DNA from: Glomus cerebriforme
Lineage: Eukaryota > Glomeromycota > Glomeromycetes > Glomerales > Glomeraceae
NCBI GenBank assembly: GCA_003550305.1
Contig: QKYT01000031.1
Span: forward strand, 253,829 to 317,828
DNA length: 64,000 nucleotides
Reading direction: 5' to 3'
Positions within the stretch are counted from its first letter, which is position 1; every line of letters begins with the position of its first letter. Below, one piece after another: positions 41,586 to 52,711 of this stretch. A program made the translations under genes and the position numbers. The notes beneath the pieces were generated by a model that ran no database searches, had not been told where the DNA came from, and worked only from the letters and a program-made list of their open reading frames with translations.

Positions 41586-44519
41586 TCATGCAACACCAAA
41601 CATCCAAAATGGAGGTATTCCTCTTTGTCTAGCTTCTTCACCTAAACCAACACATCTATCAATTCTTTTTTTCCCCGTTATTATATCTCCTTCACTTGAT
41701 GGATAATTTTTACCAAATAAATTCATTTTACTACCAATATTTTTTAAAAAATGTTGAAAATAATCATGCTCATCACCATGTTCGTGCCAAATTCCTTTTT
41801 TGGTATCACTTGCTTGATGAGCAGCTTGAGCTATATGTATTAATGGCCTTAGTAAATCATCATCTATTTTGCTAGCATGTTTACCTAAATGGTCCATCAT
41901 TGCTCTACTTAATCTTTGACCATCTTTTGCAGTATATTGCCATAAATCCAACCCAATTCTAACATTTTGTATTATTCGAGTTAAAATCATCCAATATTGT
42001 AAATTTAAAGTAGTGCATTTAAAAATAGCATTTTCATGTTGTACTGGTAATACTTGACCTTTCTCAATTAAATTATTTACATATATAATTTCATAAGGTT
42101 GACTCATGTGAGAAGATAATGAAGCATCATTTGCGATGTAAAAATGTTTACCAATTCTCATTCTCGTTCTACTAACAACTCTCAAATATAATCTTGCATC
42201 ATCAACAAATCCAGCTAAAGAAATTACTTGTATATCATATAAAGTACCTCTATGATCGGGTTCCCTTGATCTTCCAATACTTTCAGGATTATTTATTAAA
42301 CGTTCTAACCAAATTGAAGCGAATTGTCTTAATTCAGTGTATTCTTTATGTGTAAGAGCTCTAACACGATAAAGTAATCTACAAGCATCTAGGAAGAAGC
42401 TTGGGTCTGTGTCTAAAAGATCAGTAGGAAATTTTGAACCAATTTTATTAAATTTTGGTACCGTTCTAGGAATTTTATTAAGATGTGGAAAACTATAACC
42501 TTCATCATTAGTTGCATCAAATTCTGTATTATAAGCTGTGACTTGTAACTCATCTTGTTCCCCTACTCCATATGATGATAATATAAATGTACGAATTAAA
42601 TTTGCCGCCCAGCGAGAGTAACGAACATTTCCTGAAAAATGATGAGCGAATGTTAACGTTGTTATATTCTCAAATAATTCTGATGTTGAAACATTTGGTA
42701 ACGGAATTGGTGTAGTTGAAACAAATCTACCAAATTCATCTTCAACGACTCCGACATATTTTTTAGGTGGTTTCTCTTCAACTGATGATGATAACACAGT
42801 ATTAGTAATAGTTGTTTCATTTAAATTTATATTATCCGAATTTTCTGTTGATTGTTGTGGTGGTTCAACTACATTCTCATTCGTTACAACAGAATTTGGT
42901 TCATCATCTAACATTACATCTTGTTCAATTGAAGCAGAATCATTTGATTTCGTCACTTCTTCTTGTCGTTGTTGATATACATAATCACCCTTCATTTCTT
43001 CATTTCTTCTCTCATCTTCCAATAAAGCTGGAGAAGGATCAGTTTTTAACTGCAAGAATTTCACTTGCGTACTTGTATCTACAGGTAAACCATTGGCAGA
43101 AGAATACCAATTCGCTGCATCCGAACTCATTGTATCTGCTCTATCTAACAAAACATCAACAACTTTTGTTATTTTAGTATCACCTCCCCAATAATGTAAT
43201 CTTGCTCGATTTAATGCTTTTTCATCGTATAAGAATAAACGATTGGAATCAAAACCTTGTACCGTTCGTGCAATCCTTTCATCAATTCCATCCAGCAAAT
43301 CTTGTATAGCTAATAACCTATTAAAAGCTCTTAATGCACTAGCTTCTCTCTTATGTACTTCTTGTGATGCTTGACCTGAAAATAATCTAAATACCCAACC
43401 AATCATTTTATACTTATTTTTCGGAGGAGAAAAATATGGAGCATCATGTGATTCCCATGGTACAGGAGGTTTGTTTAATATTTTACGTGGGGATGGTACA
43501 CCCAATCTCCACAACATTTCTAATTTTGATCTACGGCCATATCTCATATTTTCATTATATTTCTCCTCTGAATCATGGCGAAATATAATTTGTGGTTCTT
43601 CAGGTGTTTGCGGTCTGATATCAGGACCAACTAATAATTGAGTGTTATTTAATAATCTAGCCATTGGTACTACGAAATATTTGTAATCTTTTCCCCATCG
43701 TTCAATTTGAGTCATTATTTCTAAAAATGCGTTTGTCGTCAAAAAACAATTTCCGTCAAATGGAAATATCCAACGTACATTAGGTTGTAATTTACCATGT
43801 GCTAATGCTGCATTTCTTCCTCCATTATTATTCATTGCATATAAATTTTTGTCATGATATGAATAATCGATAGTTCTTAATTTAGCTACCTTTGAAAAAT
43901 TCATGTATTCATAAGAATGAAAAAAATCAGGTTCAGGAAAATCTTCAAGTCTGAAATCGAATTTTAAATATTCTTCAATTACAAAAGGTATTCTAACATA
44001 ATCTTGATTATATTGTTTTAATAAATCCATTAAAGCATTTTCATATTCATTATCTATTATACGATTTAATATCCACCATTTTTTGGTATTATGAAATGTT
44101 GGTTCATTTTCCAAGATAAATTTTACATTTTGTAAAACTTGACCGGCTTTATGTCTAGGAGGAAGATCATTACCAAGAATACGATAAAGATGAATTTCTT
44201 CATTTGAAGAAGATGGAAGTATTGCATTAGGAGGAGAATTTGGGAAATGTGAATTCGGTAAATTATTATTATTCTCTAAAGATTGTTCGATTGGAGAAAA
44301 CCAAACGTATATCATAAATGCTATTAAGGTTATTAAAATGATAATAGAGAGACCACGGCGTATAAATTTTTCTCTGCGCATTATCGCGTTTTGTATATTA
44401 AAAGTCCGTTCAAACTGTGATCCTCTAACTCGAGGTAATATATTAAAATCGTAATAATTATGATTAGATCTTGAAAAATAATCCGTTTTTTTATTACGAT
44501 TCGATGTCACTGACGGCAT
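41586..44519 (-). CDS. Type II membrane protein, glycosyltransferase-like plus alginate-lyase-like halves
   Basis: Single frame of 977 aa. One membrane segment lies at residues about 55-74 (SIIILITLIAFMIYVWF), with a basic cytosolic side, so the bulk is probably lumenal or extracellular. Residues about 110-340 contain HLYRILGNDLPPRHKAGQVL, NNNGGRNAALAHG and RWIFPFDGNCFLT, which look like a nucleotide-sugar glycosyltransferase fold with a possible D-G-N metal motif. After a low-complexity Ser/Asn/Glu linker (about 510-590), residues 600-960 show an alpha-helical toroid resembling alginate-lyase-type proteins (YSRWAANLIRTFIL, then GLDLWQYTAKDGQRL). Both assignments rest on motif impression. It may act in cell-wall polysaccharide modification. 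Confidence 0.6.
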   Translation of the reverse strand: MPSVTSNRNKKTDYFSRSNHNYYDFNILPRVRGSQFERTFNIQNAIMRREKFIRRGLSIIILITLIAFMIYVWFSPIEQSLENNNNLPNSHFPNSPPNAILPSSSNEEIHLYRILGNDLPPRHKAGQVLQNVKFILENEPTFHNTKKWWILNRIIDNEYENALMDLLKQYNQDYVRIPFVIEEYLKFDFRLEDFPEPDFFHSYEYMNFSKVAKLRTIDYSYHDKNLYAMNNNGGRNAALAHGKLQPNVRWIFPFDGNCFLTTNAFLEIMTQIERWGKDYKYFVVPMARLLNNTQLLVGPDIRPQTPEEPQIIFRHDSEEKYNENMRYGRRSKLEMLWRLGVPSPRKILNKPPVPWESHDAPYFSPPKNKYKMIGWVFRLFSGQASQEVHKREASALRAFNRLLAIQDLLDGIDERIARTVQGFDSNRLFLYDEKALNRARLHYWGGDTKITKVVDVLLDRADTMSSDAANWYSSANGLPVDTSTQVKFLQLKTDPSPALLEDERRNEEMKGDYVYQQRQEEVTKSNDSASIEQDVMLDDEPNSVVTNENVVEPPQQSTENSDNINLNETTITNTVLSSSVEEKPPKKYVGVVEDEFGRFVSTTPIPLPNVSTSELFENITTLTFAHHFSGNVRYSRWAANLIRTFILSSYGVGEQDELQVTAYNTEFDATNDEGYSFPHLNKIPRTVPKFNKIGSKFPTDLLDTDPSFFLDACRLLYRVRALTHKEYTELRQFASIWLERLINNPESIGRSREPDHRGTLYDIQVISLAGFVDDARLYLRVVSRTRMRIGKHFYIANDASLSSHMSQPYEIIYVNNLIEKGQVLPVQHENAIFKCTTLNLQYWMILTRIIQNVRIGLDLWQYTAKDGQRLSRAMMDHLGKHASKIDDDLLRPLIHIAQAAHQASDTKKGIWHEHGDEHDYFQHFLKNIGSKMNLFGKNYPSSEGDIITGKKRIDRCVGLGEEARQRGIPPFWMFGVA

Positions 44520-45212
44520 AATGAGATAATGTCGCCACTTTCAAGTGAATTCTACGATTCAAGACAAATATTACGTGTTGTTAATCTATTTAAATAAACT
44601 AAAAACACACCGGTTAATCTTTCATCTATTGGTCATTGAGCGGCTGCGCATATTTAAAGAAAAGTTAATGAAAACTACTCGACATAAAATTCCAAACTTT
44701 AAAAACTCTAAATACCTTTTAAAAAAAGCTTTAAAGTAAATTATTAGAGAAAAAGTTTTTAGATTGTTTAACGGTAGATTTTATGGGTTTTTCTTTTTTT
44801 TTCTAGATTACAAGTTATCAAACTTTTTCAGGTTAGTGATCTGGTTAAAGATTGTTTTTTTTTTGTTCTATTTATTTTTTTTTTCCAAAAGAAAAAAAAA
44901 AAGGAATAATGTTGGCGTAAAATATATAAATAGATATTTGCTGGACCGGCGCAGTAAAATTTTTTATTATTTGCCAAGAAAAGTCATTATGTAAATAACA
45001 TTTAGCTATAACTATGAGAGTAAATAATAATTAATGGAGAAATTTCTTGATTTACCATATTAGTTTATGATATGATACTATGACATGATACTATGAAATG
45101 ATATTCTTATGACCCGATTCTGCGATATGACGGGATTATCACATTAAAAAAAAAAATATCAATTCACATCTCCTCTCTTTCAAAATATAATAAATAATTA
45201 ATTAAGTAAATA
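44520..45212. other. Divergent promoter region with a short tandem repeat
   Basis: Contains a 13-14 bp repeat (atgatactatgac / atgatactatgaa) in three imperfect copies at about 45066-45105. The short frames near 44545-44990 are not credible genes. Confidence 0.4.
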
Positions 45213-46163
45213 ATGTTTAAGTTGTTAACCAATAAAAGTGCAAGTTTGTCTTTACGACCTTTTTCTCCACGCAATACATTATTGAAACATAATGATAAAG
45301 GTATGTACGTATGAACTTATAAATATTAGTAAGCTGCAATATATGGCAATTGTTTTTTTTTTACTTTTTTTACTTCATTAGAGCAATATTTTCGAGTAAA
45401 TAATGTTTCTCTTCGACTCTCATCAACAATCAACCATCAATTCCGTAATAAATTACCATTCACACCTTATTTACTTAATCGCAATAGTTCTCGATATCCT
45501 TTTCATCCTTTTTCATTTTCATCTATTAATTTTACACGATCAATATCATCTTTTCCTCCTTCAAGATTTCATTCTCAACCTCAAAGAAAATTAAAACAAA
45601 TGGTAGCACTTGGTGGTGCGGTATTAACATTTTTCATCATCAAACCAACACTTTCCTACATAATAAACGGAGCAATAGCTTTTGGTACTTATAAATTATT
45701 AAAAAGATTATTAGATCACTTATTTCCAACTATTGATATTGGGAGGGATCAAATTTTTAGTTTCACACCAACGGCACGATTAACAAAATTTCAAAGTAAA
45801 TTGTATTCTGAATCTATTGAACAAATTAAAAAGACTAATTTAAATTATAACATAATTGGATTTACTGGTCCACATTCAATTTCTTCTAAATCTATTAGAT
45901 TTGGTTCAATTGATACTAGAGGTCAACAGCAAAATACAATAATCAATATTGAATATTGGGCAATTGGTGAATCTAATAATAAGGAAGCTCTCGTAAAAGT
46001 AGAAGGAACATTGCATAATCATGATGATATTGTAATAAAAAATATTGAAATGTATTGGCTTAATACTGGACAAATTATTAATATTCCTATAGATTTGAAA
46101 CAAGATTGGCAAGGTTATCAAAAACCCCCAATTATTGATGCTGAATTTCGTGATGTTGATTAA
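45213..46163 (+). CDS. Unknown mitochondrial-type membrane protein
   Basis: Two exons (45213-45300 and 45382-46163) give 289 aa. The first 90 residues are rich in Arg, Ser and Asn with almost no acidic residues, a typical mitochondrial presequence. A hydrophobic stretch follows at about 98-125 (VALGGAVLTFFIIKPTLSYI). The C-terminal 150 residues form a soluble domain (NIIGFTGPHSISSKSIRFGS, NTIINIEYWAIGES, VKVEGTLHNHDDIVI) that could be a beta-rich intermembrane-space or matrix module like those of inner-membrane proteins. I do not recognise the family. Confidence 0.6.
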
Positions 46164-48066
46164 TTTAAAACAAAAAAAAAAAAAAAAAGGAAATAAGTCA
46201 CCAGCGATAAACAATTACGTGTTTATGAAAAGTTTCGGTAATGAGAATTACGAGATAGCATTGATTTCTTCTCTCCGAGATATAATAATAAATTTACCAA
46301 TACAAGAAAAGATTGATGTTTATATACTAAATAAATTTTAGTTTGTTATAATATACAAAAATATACAATACGCAAAATATTTTAAGTGGTATTTCGGTGA
46401 GTCATTTTCACATTCTTGATTATGAACATCTCGCAGTAGGTTTCTTCATATGCGATTTAACATTTTTTATACCTCGACAATTCATTATTATTCCTGTAAT
46501 TCATAAATTTGTAGCGAAAGCCTGGTGAAATTCGTTATGGTAATAGAAACGGAATATGTGGGTTGGAATTGGTTAATTTATTTCAATTTAAGATTAGTAA
46601 ACCTAGTTGTTTCGAAGCAAAACAAAGTTTCGCCTAAAATGATCTACAATTGCATCTCGGATTATACTGAGCAAAACGTTTCGGATTTTAAAAAATAGTT
46701 TCGCCCGAAATACTAGTTAGGAATAACATGATGCATTATATGGCACATACTCCTTGAAATCATGTCATATATTTCGTTAATATATTTGAAAAATTAATTA
46801 AATTTTGACGCTTTAATTTTAACTGTGCTAAAATGTAATCAGAAAAATAAAATATTAACAAGTTGTATAATATAATAATCAATAATCTTGAAGAAATTTC
46901 CGTGTAATCTTAATTAGGAATTTAGTGATATTTTCGAGGCCTTGATCCTAAGAGAAGAATAGAAGATTTCGTAGTCAGCTCGCAATAACCTTTTTCTATT
47001 TATATATTTTAAAGACCGAATATTTCTATGAAAGTGAACAGATAACGCATCTTAATTTTCATTATAAAAATGCTTGTAAACATACCATTAATACATTAAT
47101 ATATAATATGATAATATGCGAATAACTGGCTATATTTTTTATATATAGCAGGTATTTAATATGCCAATATGTGTAGTATAATCGAATATCGATTTTTTTC
47201 CTCTTGAGATCATCTAATGATGTGATTATAAGAAAAGATACTACATATATATTAATAAGAGCAGTATTTTCTGTAGTATAAATAATTGAAAAAATGATTT
47301 TAGTATAGATTAGTTATAAATTCTATATTATAATTTAAAATTTTTATAATAAATCATGATAACTTAAAAGCATAATCAAGTTTTATTAGTTATTTGTATG
47401 TTATTGAACGGAGTCGAAGACCGATATAGTCTCGTTCAATAACAATATTATCCGTGATATTAGGATCATTGCATGTACCAATATAAATATAATGTCGATC
47501 AGCATAAAAAATAAAGATAAAATAATATTGGTACAATTTCAAGGTAATAAATATACTACATAAAAAATAATAATCTGATGATAAAATTTCAGATATATTA
47601 TAGACCATTCTTTTAGACAAGCTCTCCGATGCCTTGGTACAATTTACTATTAGTTATCTATTATGTACTACAGTATAAAATCAACAATGAGTTTTCTTTA
47701 GTAATATCAATATAAAAAGTCGGGGATATTGGACACTTATAGGACATGGATGCAGGCAGGTGTCCGATCCAATATTACTTTAAATTTAAAGATCTGCATA
47801 ACAAAATGAATTGTACACCTAAACAAATACATTAAGTTAGCATGCATTCGAACCAAAAAGAGGTTAGATTCAAATATAATCATATACTGTAACAACTACC
47901 TGTTGTGCCTTCTATTTTTGGCTATATTTGTGGATGCGTCTCGTTTATCAACTTCAATACTTAATTGAATTTATTTTATTTTAAAATATTAATATGCGCG
48001 CAAATAATCAAATTTATTCTAACTTAAATTCATATGATCATATATATAATTTTTAAGTCTTATCTG
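46164..48066. other. 1.9-kb intergenic DNA with possible small inverted-repeat elements
   Basis: There is no convincing gene. An imperfect inverted repeat (cctagttgtttcgaagcaaa at 46602 against the complement of gcccgaaatactagttagg ending at 46721) could be a 120-bp MITE. A second inverted structure spans about 47700-47779 (agtaatat...atattact with inner ggacac/gtgtcc). The 76-codon minus frame at 47390-47620 has no start context or conserved features. Confidence 0.4.
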
Positions 48067-49797
48067 TTATGATAAAACTCTTTTATCTCTTATATTCCTT
48101 TTAATCCTTTCCGCTAATTGTCTGTCCTTCTTTGTAATAAAATATGTTGCTTTACCACGTTTTCCAGCTCTAGCAGTCCTGCCAACTCTATGAAGAAAAT
48201 CCACGATAGTGGTGGGGAAATCAAAAAGTATCACGTGATTTACAAAAGTTGTATCAACCCCTCTAGAAGCAATATCAGTACATACAAGAATTTTAGCGTG
48301 AGATTCTTGATTTCTGAATGATTCTAATTTAGTTGTTCTATCATCTACATCTCCATATAATCCTATCACTGGAAAATTTTTCGTGTGGAGATAAGTTTCT
48401 AATTGTTTAGCTATTATTTTTTTGTTGCAAAATATCATTGTTGATGCAGATTCCGAATGAGCTTTTAAGGTTTGTATGATGGCTTCATATTTATTATAAT
48501 TAAATTGTTTTAAATCAATAAAATTATGTGAAAGATTGGGTAAAGATTTATGTAAAGAATGGGAAGTTATGCGTTTAATAAAAGTCAACTCTTTACTTAA
48601 TAATTCATTAACAGTTTTTGGTAATGTTGCTGTTACCACAATAATTTGATATGATCGATTATTTTGTGTTATGTTTGAGTTTTTAATTTGTTTAATAATC
48701 GAACTAACATCTTCATTAAATCCTTTAGAAAACATTGTATCGGCTTCATCTATAATCAAATAACGAGTTTCTGAAAATGAAACATGATTATTTTCAACGT
48801 AATCTAATAATCCCGCTGGTGTTGCTACAACTAAATCTGTTGGCATTAAAAGCGTTTTACGTACAAATTGGCGATTTTTGTGTGAAGTGATCGCTATTGA
48901 TCGAAATTTTGCAAAATGACTCAAGTGTTTGGAAACTGAAAGAACTTGTTCAACCAATTCTCTTGATGGCAAAAGAACAATAGCTCTAGGTCGATTTAAT
49001 AATCTTATAGGGGATTTTAATAGTTGTGCTTGTGATTTTTCTTTTTCTTTTAATTGATCTTCTACTTCTTCGTTGTTAGTTGGTGATATAAGAGGAAATG
49101 ATGGTGCTTTCATCTCTTGATCTTTAATTTTATTAATGATCGGCAATAGGTAAGCTAAAGTCTTACCGCTACCAGTTTCAGCTGCGCATAAGATATGTTG
49201 TTTTTCAGATTTTAAAATTTCTGGTATTGTTAAGGCTTGAATTTCTGTTGGTTGTAAAGGGTCAACTTCTTTTAATGGACCTTGTTTGATTGCTTCTAAA
49301 ACTTCTGGTCTTAAATTCATCGATTCGAAAGTTACATGTTCAAGGTGAAGAGAATCCAATTTTGTTGATTTTCCCTTGAGATTTAATAGCTCTTGTTGTT
49401 TAATTGAGGATCCAGTTTTCTGATATAATTTTACATCACTTTCAATTGGCAATAATTTATATTTTGCTGGAATATAACCACGCGTTTTTTTTGTCACTGG
49501 AGTTGAAGGTTTCAAAAATTTTTTATTTGTCGGCTTTTGCTGATTTTGTTGTCGTATCACATTCTGTTGATGCGTTGCTTTAAATTTATCTACGCTAAAA
49601 TTATCACTTTGAAGGTCACTTCCATGATACCTCGGTAAAATTTTTCTTTTTGGGGTTTTCCACGTTTTTTGAACAGCTCCTCTCGAGTATAATTTATTAG
49701 TTGATATAAATGTACGTTTTGAACATAATGGAAGAAACAAAATATTATTATTCAATTGAAAGTTTTTAAAAATTTGATTTTTTGAAAAGAGAAACAT
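48067..49797 (-). CDS. MRH4: Mitochondrial DEAD-box RNA helicase, MRH4-like
   Basis: Single frame of 576 aa. The N-terminus is basic and Asn/Phe/Ser-rich and reads as a mitochondrial presequence. Helicase motifs are all present: I AETGSGKT, Ia PSRELVEQ, Ib TPAGL, II DEAD, III TAT (a variant of SAT), IV MIFCN, V DIASRGVD and VI HRVGRTARAG. The Q-motif region reads LQPTEIQALTIPEIL. The length and inserted linker between motifs I and Ia fit Mrh4, which acts in mitochondrial large-subunit assembly. DDX28 is the nearest animal type. Its start is 188 bp from the divergent HSF start. Confidence 0.8.
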   Translation of the reverse strand: MFLFSKNQIFKNFQLNNNILFLPLCSKRTFISTNKLYSRGAVQKTWKTPKRKILPRYHGSDLQSDNFSVDKFKATHQQNVIRQQNQQKPTNKKFLKPSTPVTKKTRGYIPAKYKLLPIESDVKLYQKTGSSIKQQELLNLKGKSTKLDSLHLEHVTFESMNLRPEVLEAIKQGPLKEVDPLQPTEIQALTIPEILKSEKQHILCAAETGSGKTLAYLLPIINKIKDQEMKAPSFPLISPTNNEEVEDQLKEKEKSQAQLLKSPIRLLNRPRAIVLLPSRELVEQVLSVSKHLSHFAKFRSIAITSHKNRQFVRKTLLMPTDLVVATPAGLLDYVENNHVSFSETRYLIIDEADTMFSKGFNEDVSSIIKQIKNSNITQNNRSYQIIVVTATLPKTVNELLSKELTFIKRITSHSLHKSLPNLSHNFIDLKQFNYNKYEAIIQTLKAHSESASTMIFCNKKIIAKQLETYLHTKNFPVIGLYGDVDDRTTKLESFRNQESHAKILVCTDIASRGVDTTFVNHVILFDFPTTIVDFLHRVGRTARAGKRGKATYFITKKDRQLAERIKRNIRDKRVLS

Positions 49798-49985
49798 TTT
49801 TTTTTTTAAAAATAATAATCATAAAAAGGAATTTAACTAACTATGTAAACGATGTAACAATTGTAACAACGATGTAACGTTAGTAATTAAATCACGTGAA
49901 TTTGATTATTGCATTTTTCTCACAATTCTTAAGAAATACAAACCTTTAGATCGCTTAAAAACTGAAGGATTTTAATAAAACGGAA

Positions 49986-51512
49986 ATGTCGCACACACCG
50001 CTTAAACTGACCGATTTTAGCAAGACGGAAATGTCGCACACACAGCCAGAAGTATCAAATCCACGGAAACGTCCAGCTTCTCAATCGCCACCGGATAGTC
50101 CGGTTCCAACAAGAACGGGCAATCGAAGTGTACCAGCTTTTTTGAATAAACTTTATAAGTAAGAAGTTTGGCACCCCTTATATTCTTCCACCTTTGGCCT
50201 TTTTTTTGCCGCTCTTTTTTCGTTTAGAAGAGCTTGGTTTTTTCTTTTACAGTCATGTATTTTACTCATTCCTTGGACAACTTTTAATATCATGTTTAGC
50301 ATGGTTAACGATCCTCAGTCAAATGACTTAATCACTTGGTCTGAGAGCGGTAGCTCTTTCCTCGGTAAGTTTGATAATTTAATTGTAACTATTTAATTTA
50401 TTATTACGTATACATAATTTTTTTTTTTTCAATAATCAAGTGAAAAGACCTCAAGACTTTGCGAAAGAAGTTCTTCCTCGATTCTTTAAGCACAACAATT
50501 TTAGCAGTTTTGTGAGGCAGTTGAATATGTATGGATTTCATAAAATACCACATCTTCAACAAGGAGTACTCCAGTCTGACGGTCAGTCTGAACAATGGGA
50601 ATTCAGTAATACAAATTTCCTTCGTAATCAACCGGATCTCTTATATTATGTTACCCGCAAGAAAGGGAAAGATAATGAAAATATAAAGGAACCAAGTGAA
50701 GTGGATATAAATCACATATTGAACGAAATCGCTTCAATTAAGAAACATCAGATGACTATAAGCGCAGATTTAAAGAATATTCAGAGAGATAATCAAATTC
50801 TGTGGCAGGAGACTATCACAGCACGTGAGAGACATCGGCGACAACAAGAGACTATTGATAAAATTTTACGATTTCTTGCTTCAGTGTTTTCTGCTGATAA
50901 AAAGAGAGCTATTGTTGTACCAAAGAAACGAAGATTATTACTTGAAAATTCCGACTCACTAGAATCATTAGAGCAAAAAACAATTTCTAATGATGGTCAA
51001 CCAAACTCTTCTTCACCAAACGAAGCTGATTCTTCATCTTCTTTGTTATTAGATATTAATAACCCAGGTAATAACATTTTAATTATAAATTATTTTTAAA
51101 TGATTAAAAAAAATTCACGAAATAATTATTGGCCCAAAAATATTCAGCGGCTTTATCTTTATTGGCTTCTTTAGCTGTTAATGATCCATCTTCTTCACAA
51201 TTCGATATTTCTAATACCTTACCTTCCCTGCCAATTCCATCTACGTTAACCGACGGGATTAGTGATACCGATTTCTTGAACACAGCTCCGAACAACTTGT
51301 CGAGTAGTGAAATTGGGTCTCGTATTGATGCAGTTGGATCTGACGTTGATTATTTGTCTACGTTTGCATCTCAAATAGGTTTTGATCCCGACGAAGTAAT
51401 CGATTTAGAAGATGATAATGATTTTTTGACATATTATAATTCGATTAATCCTTCAGAACAGGACCATCAGTTGTTATTTGATCTCAATTTAGACAATAGT
51501 AATAATTCATAG
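49986..51512 (+). CDS. HSF1: Heat shock transcription factor
   Basis: Four exons (49986-50158, 50300-50364, 50441-51067, 51148-51512) give 409 aa. The winged-helix DNA-binding domain reads [20 protein letters not shown], then [20 protein letters not shown] and GFHKI. An HR-A/B-type coiled coil for trimerisation follows ([18 protein letters not shown], then [13 protein letters not shown]). Basic KKRRLLL may be a nuclear signal. An acidic C-terminal activation region ends the protein ([19 protein letters not shown]). A second in-frame ATG lies 15 codons downstream. The domain is interrupted by two introns. The yeast equivalent is HSF1, and fungi can carry SFL1-like paralogues. Confidence 0.92.
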
Positions 51513-52022
51513 AGTAAATTAGTTATATCTATATTTTTTTAAAAAAGAAAAAAAAATTATTATGACGTGATTTATTCACAATTTGATTGTTTGATTTTAT
51601 TATTTCTTTTCTATTATAGGTATTTCTGACTTTTTCGGTTTTTTTATATCGTGGCGTTATTTATTTTGGACTTAATTATTATGACGGGAATGTTTTTTAC
51701 ACGAAAAATTTAATCGTAGTTACGAATAAAACTTATATTTCATCTTTGTATTATACTAAATATTTATATCAAATACCTCTGAAAATATGTGATCATTTTT
51801 TTTTTATAATAGAATAATAAATAAACCCTTTGCTAAATATTTTTCTAGGCAGTTATTTAAGCATAAAAGGTTGACATCAAATATATCTTATGACGTATAA
51901 TAGCAATTAGCTAGTAATGATTTTATATGGAATCAGCGTAAAAATTTTTTTTTTTTAATTTATCTGAATTCTTTATATTAAATAAAAAAAAACATTTTAG
52001 TGAAAGCTATTTCTAATGAACA
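51513..52022. other. Intergenic, 3' region of HSF
   Basis: AT-rich DNA between HSF and the zinc-ribbon gene. No additional feature seen. Confidence 0.4.
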
Positions 52023-52711
52023 ATGAAACGATCAGACTTGAAATTCTGTCCTACTTGGTATAATTTCCATGTTATCTATTAAAAGTTCAAAGTTATAAAA
52101 TTTTTAATTTCGATTAATTTAAATTAGTCGTAACCTCTTGGACAAAATAGAGGATACAACTGCTTCAAAATTTATGTTGAACTGTCGCACTTGTGATTAT
52201 ATAGAAGAAGCTGAGAGAAAAGATTATAAAGTGGAAACTCGTGATTTTACGCGTCAAATAAGGTAATATAATTTTTTTTGAGTAAAAATTTTATTAAATA
52301 TTTATAAATGTTCCATGATTTATTAGCAACTATCATGGTGGTCAATTTCTTCCAAGATTATTTCAAGATCCAACTTTAAAAAGTTGCTTTAATAATTGTA
52401 AAACGTGCAGTAAAAAAGCGCGTACTATCGAGTGGCATTCACGTCGTAAAGACTCAATGAATGTGTAAGTTACATGTTAACTTCATGGAACGCGTTCTAT
52501 TTAATATATTATCATAATTAATAAAATTCGGATTATTTCCAGGGAATATTGGTGTGAAGAATGCGAACAACAGCAACCATCCCTTCATAAAGATATGAAT
52601 ATGATAAATGATACGAAGAACCTAGAAAATTCATATATGGATGCGCAAGAAGGATATCATATCGACGAAGAAAGAATTGGATTGGATATTATCGGGAAAG
52701 AAGATTTCTAG
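52023..52711 (+). CDS. RPB9-like double zinc-ribbon protein
   Basis: Four exons (52023-52057, 52128-52262, 52327-52464, 52543-52711) give 158 aa. Four cysteine pairs are present: FCPTC, NCRTCDY (N-terminal ribbon), CFNNCKTC and YWCEECE (C-terminal ribbon). The order, spacing and DPTLKS phrase fit the RPB9/RPA12/TFS family of RNA polymerase small subunits. It differs from canonical RPB9 in the linker and has a 40-residue acidic C-tail (YMDAQEGYHIDEERIGLDII). It could be a divergent RPB9, a paralogue, or a gene of viral origin acquired long ago. The first exon is only 35 nt and was chosen because it completes the first CxxC. Confidence 0.6.

Noticed and set aside
47390..47620. 76-codon minus-strand frame
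   Set aside because: Starts from a non-standard context, no recognisable motif, isolated in AT-rich DNA.
49870..49985. Heat shock element in the MRH4/HSF promoter
   Set aside because: The only candidate, ttcttaagaa, has four bases between TTC and GAA instead of two, so it does not fit the element.
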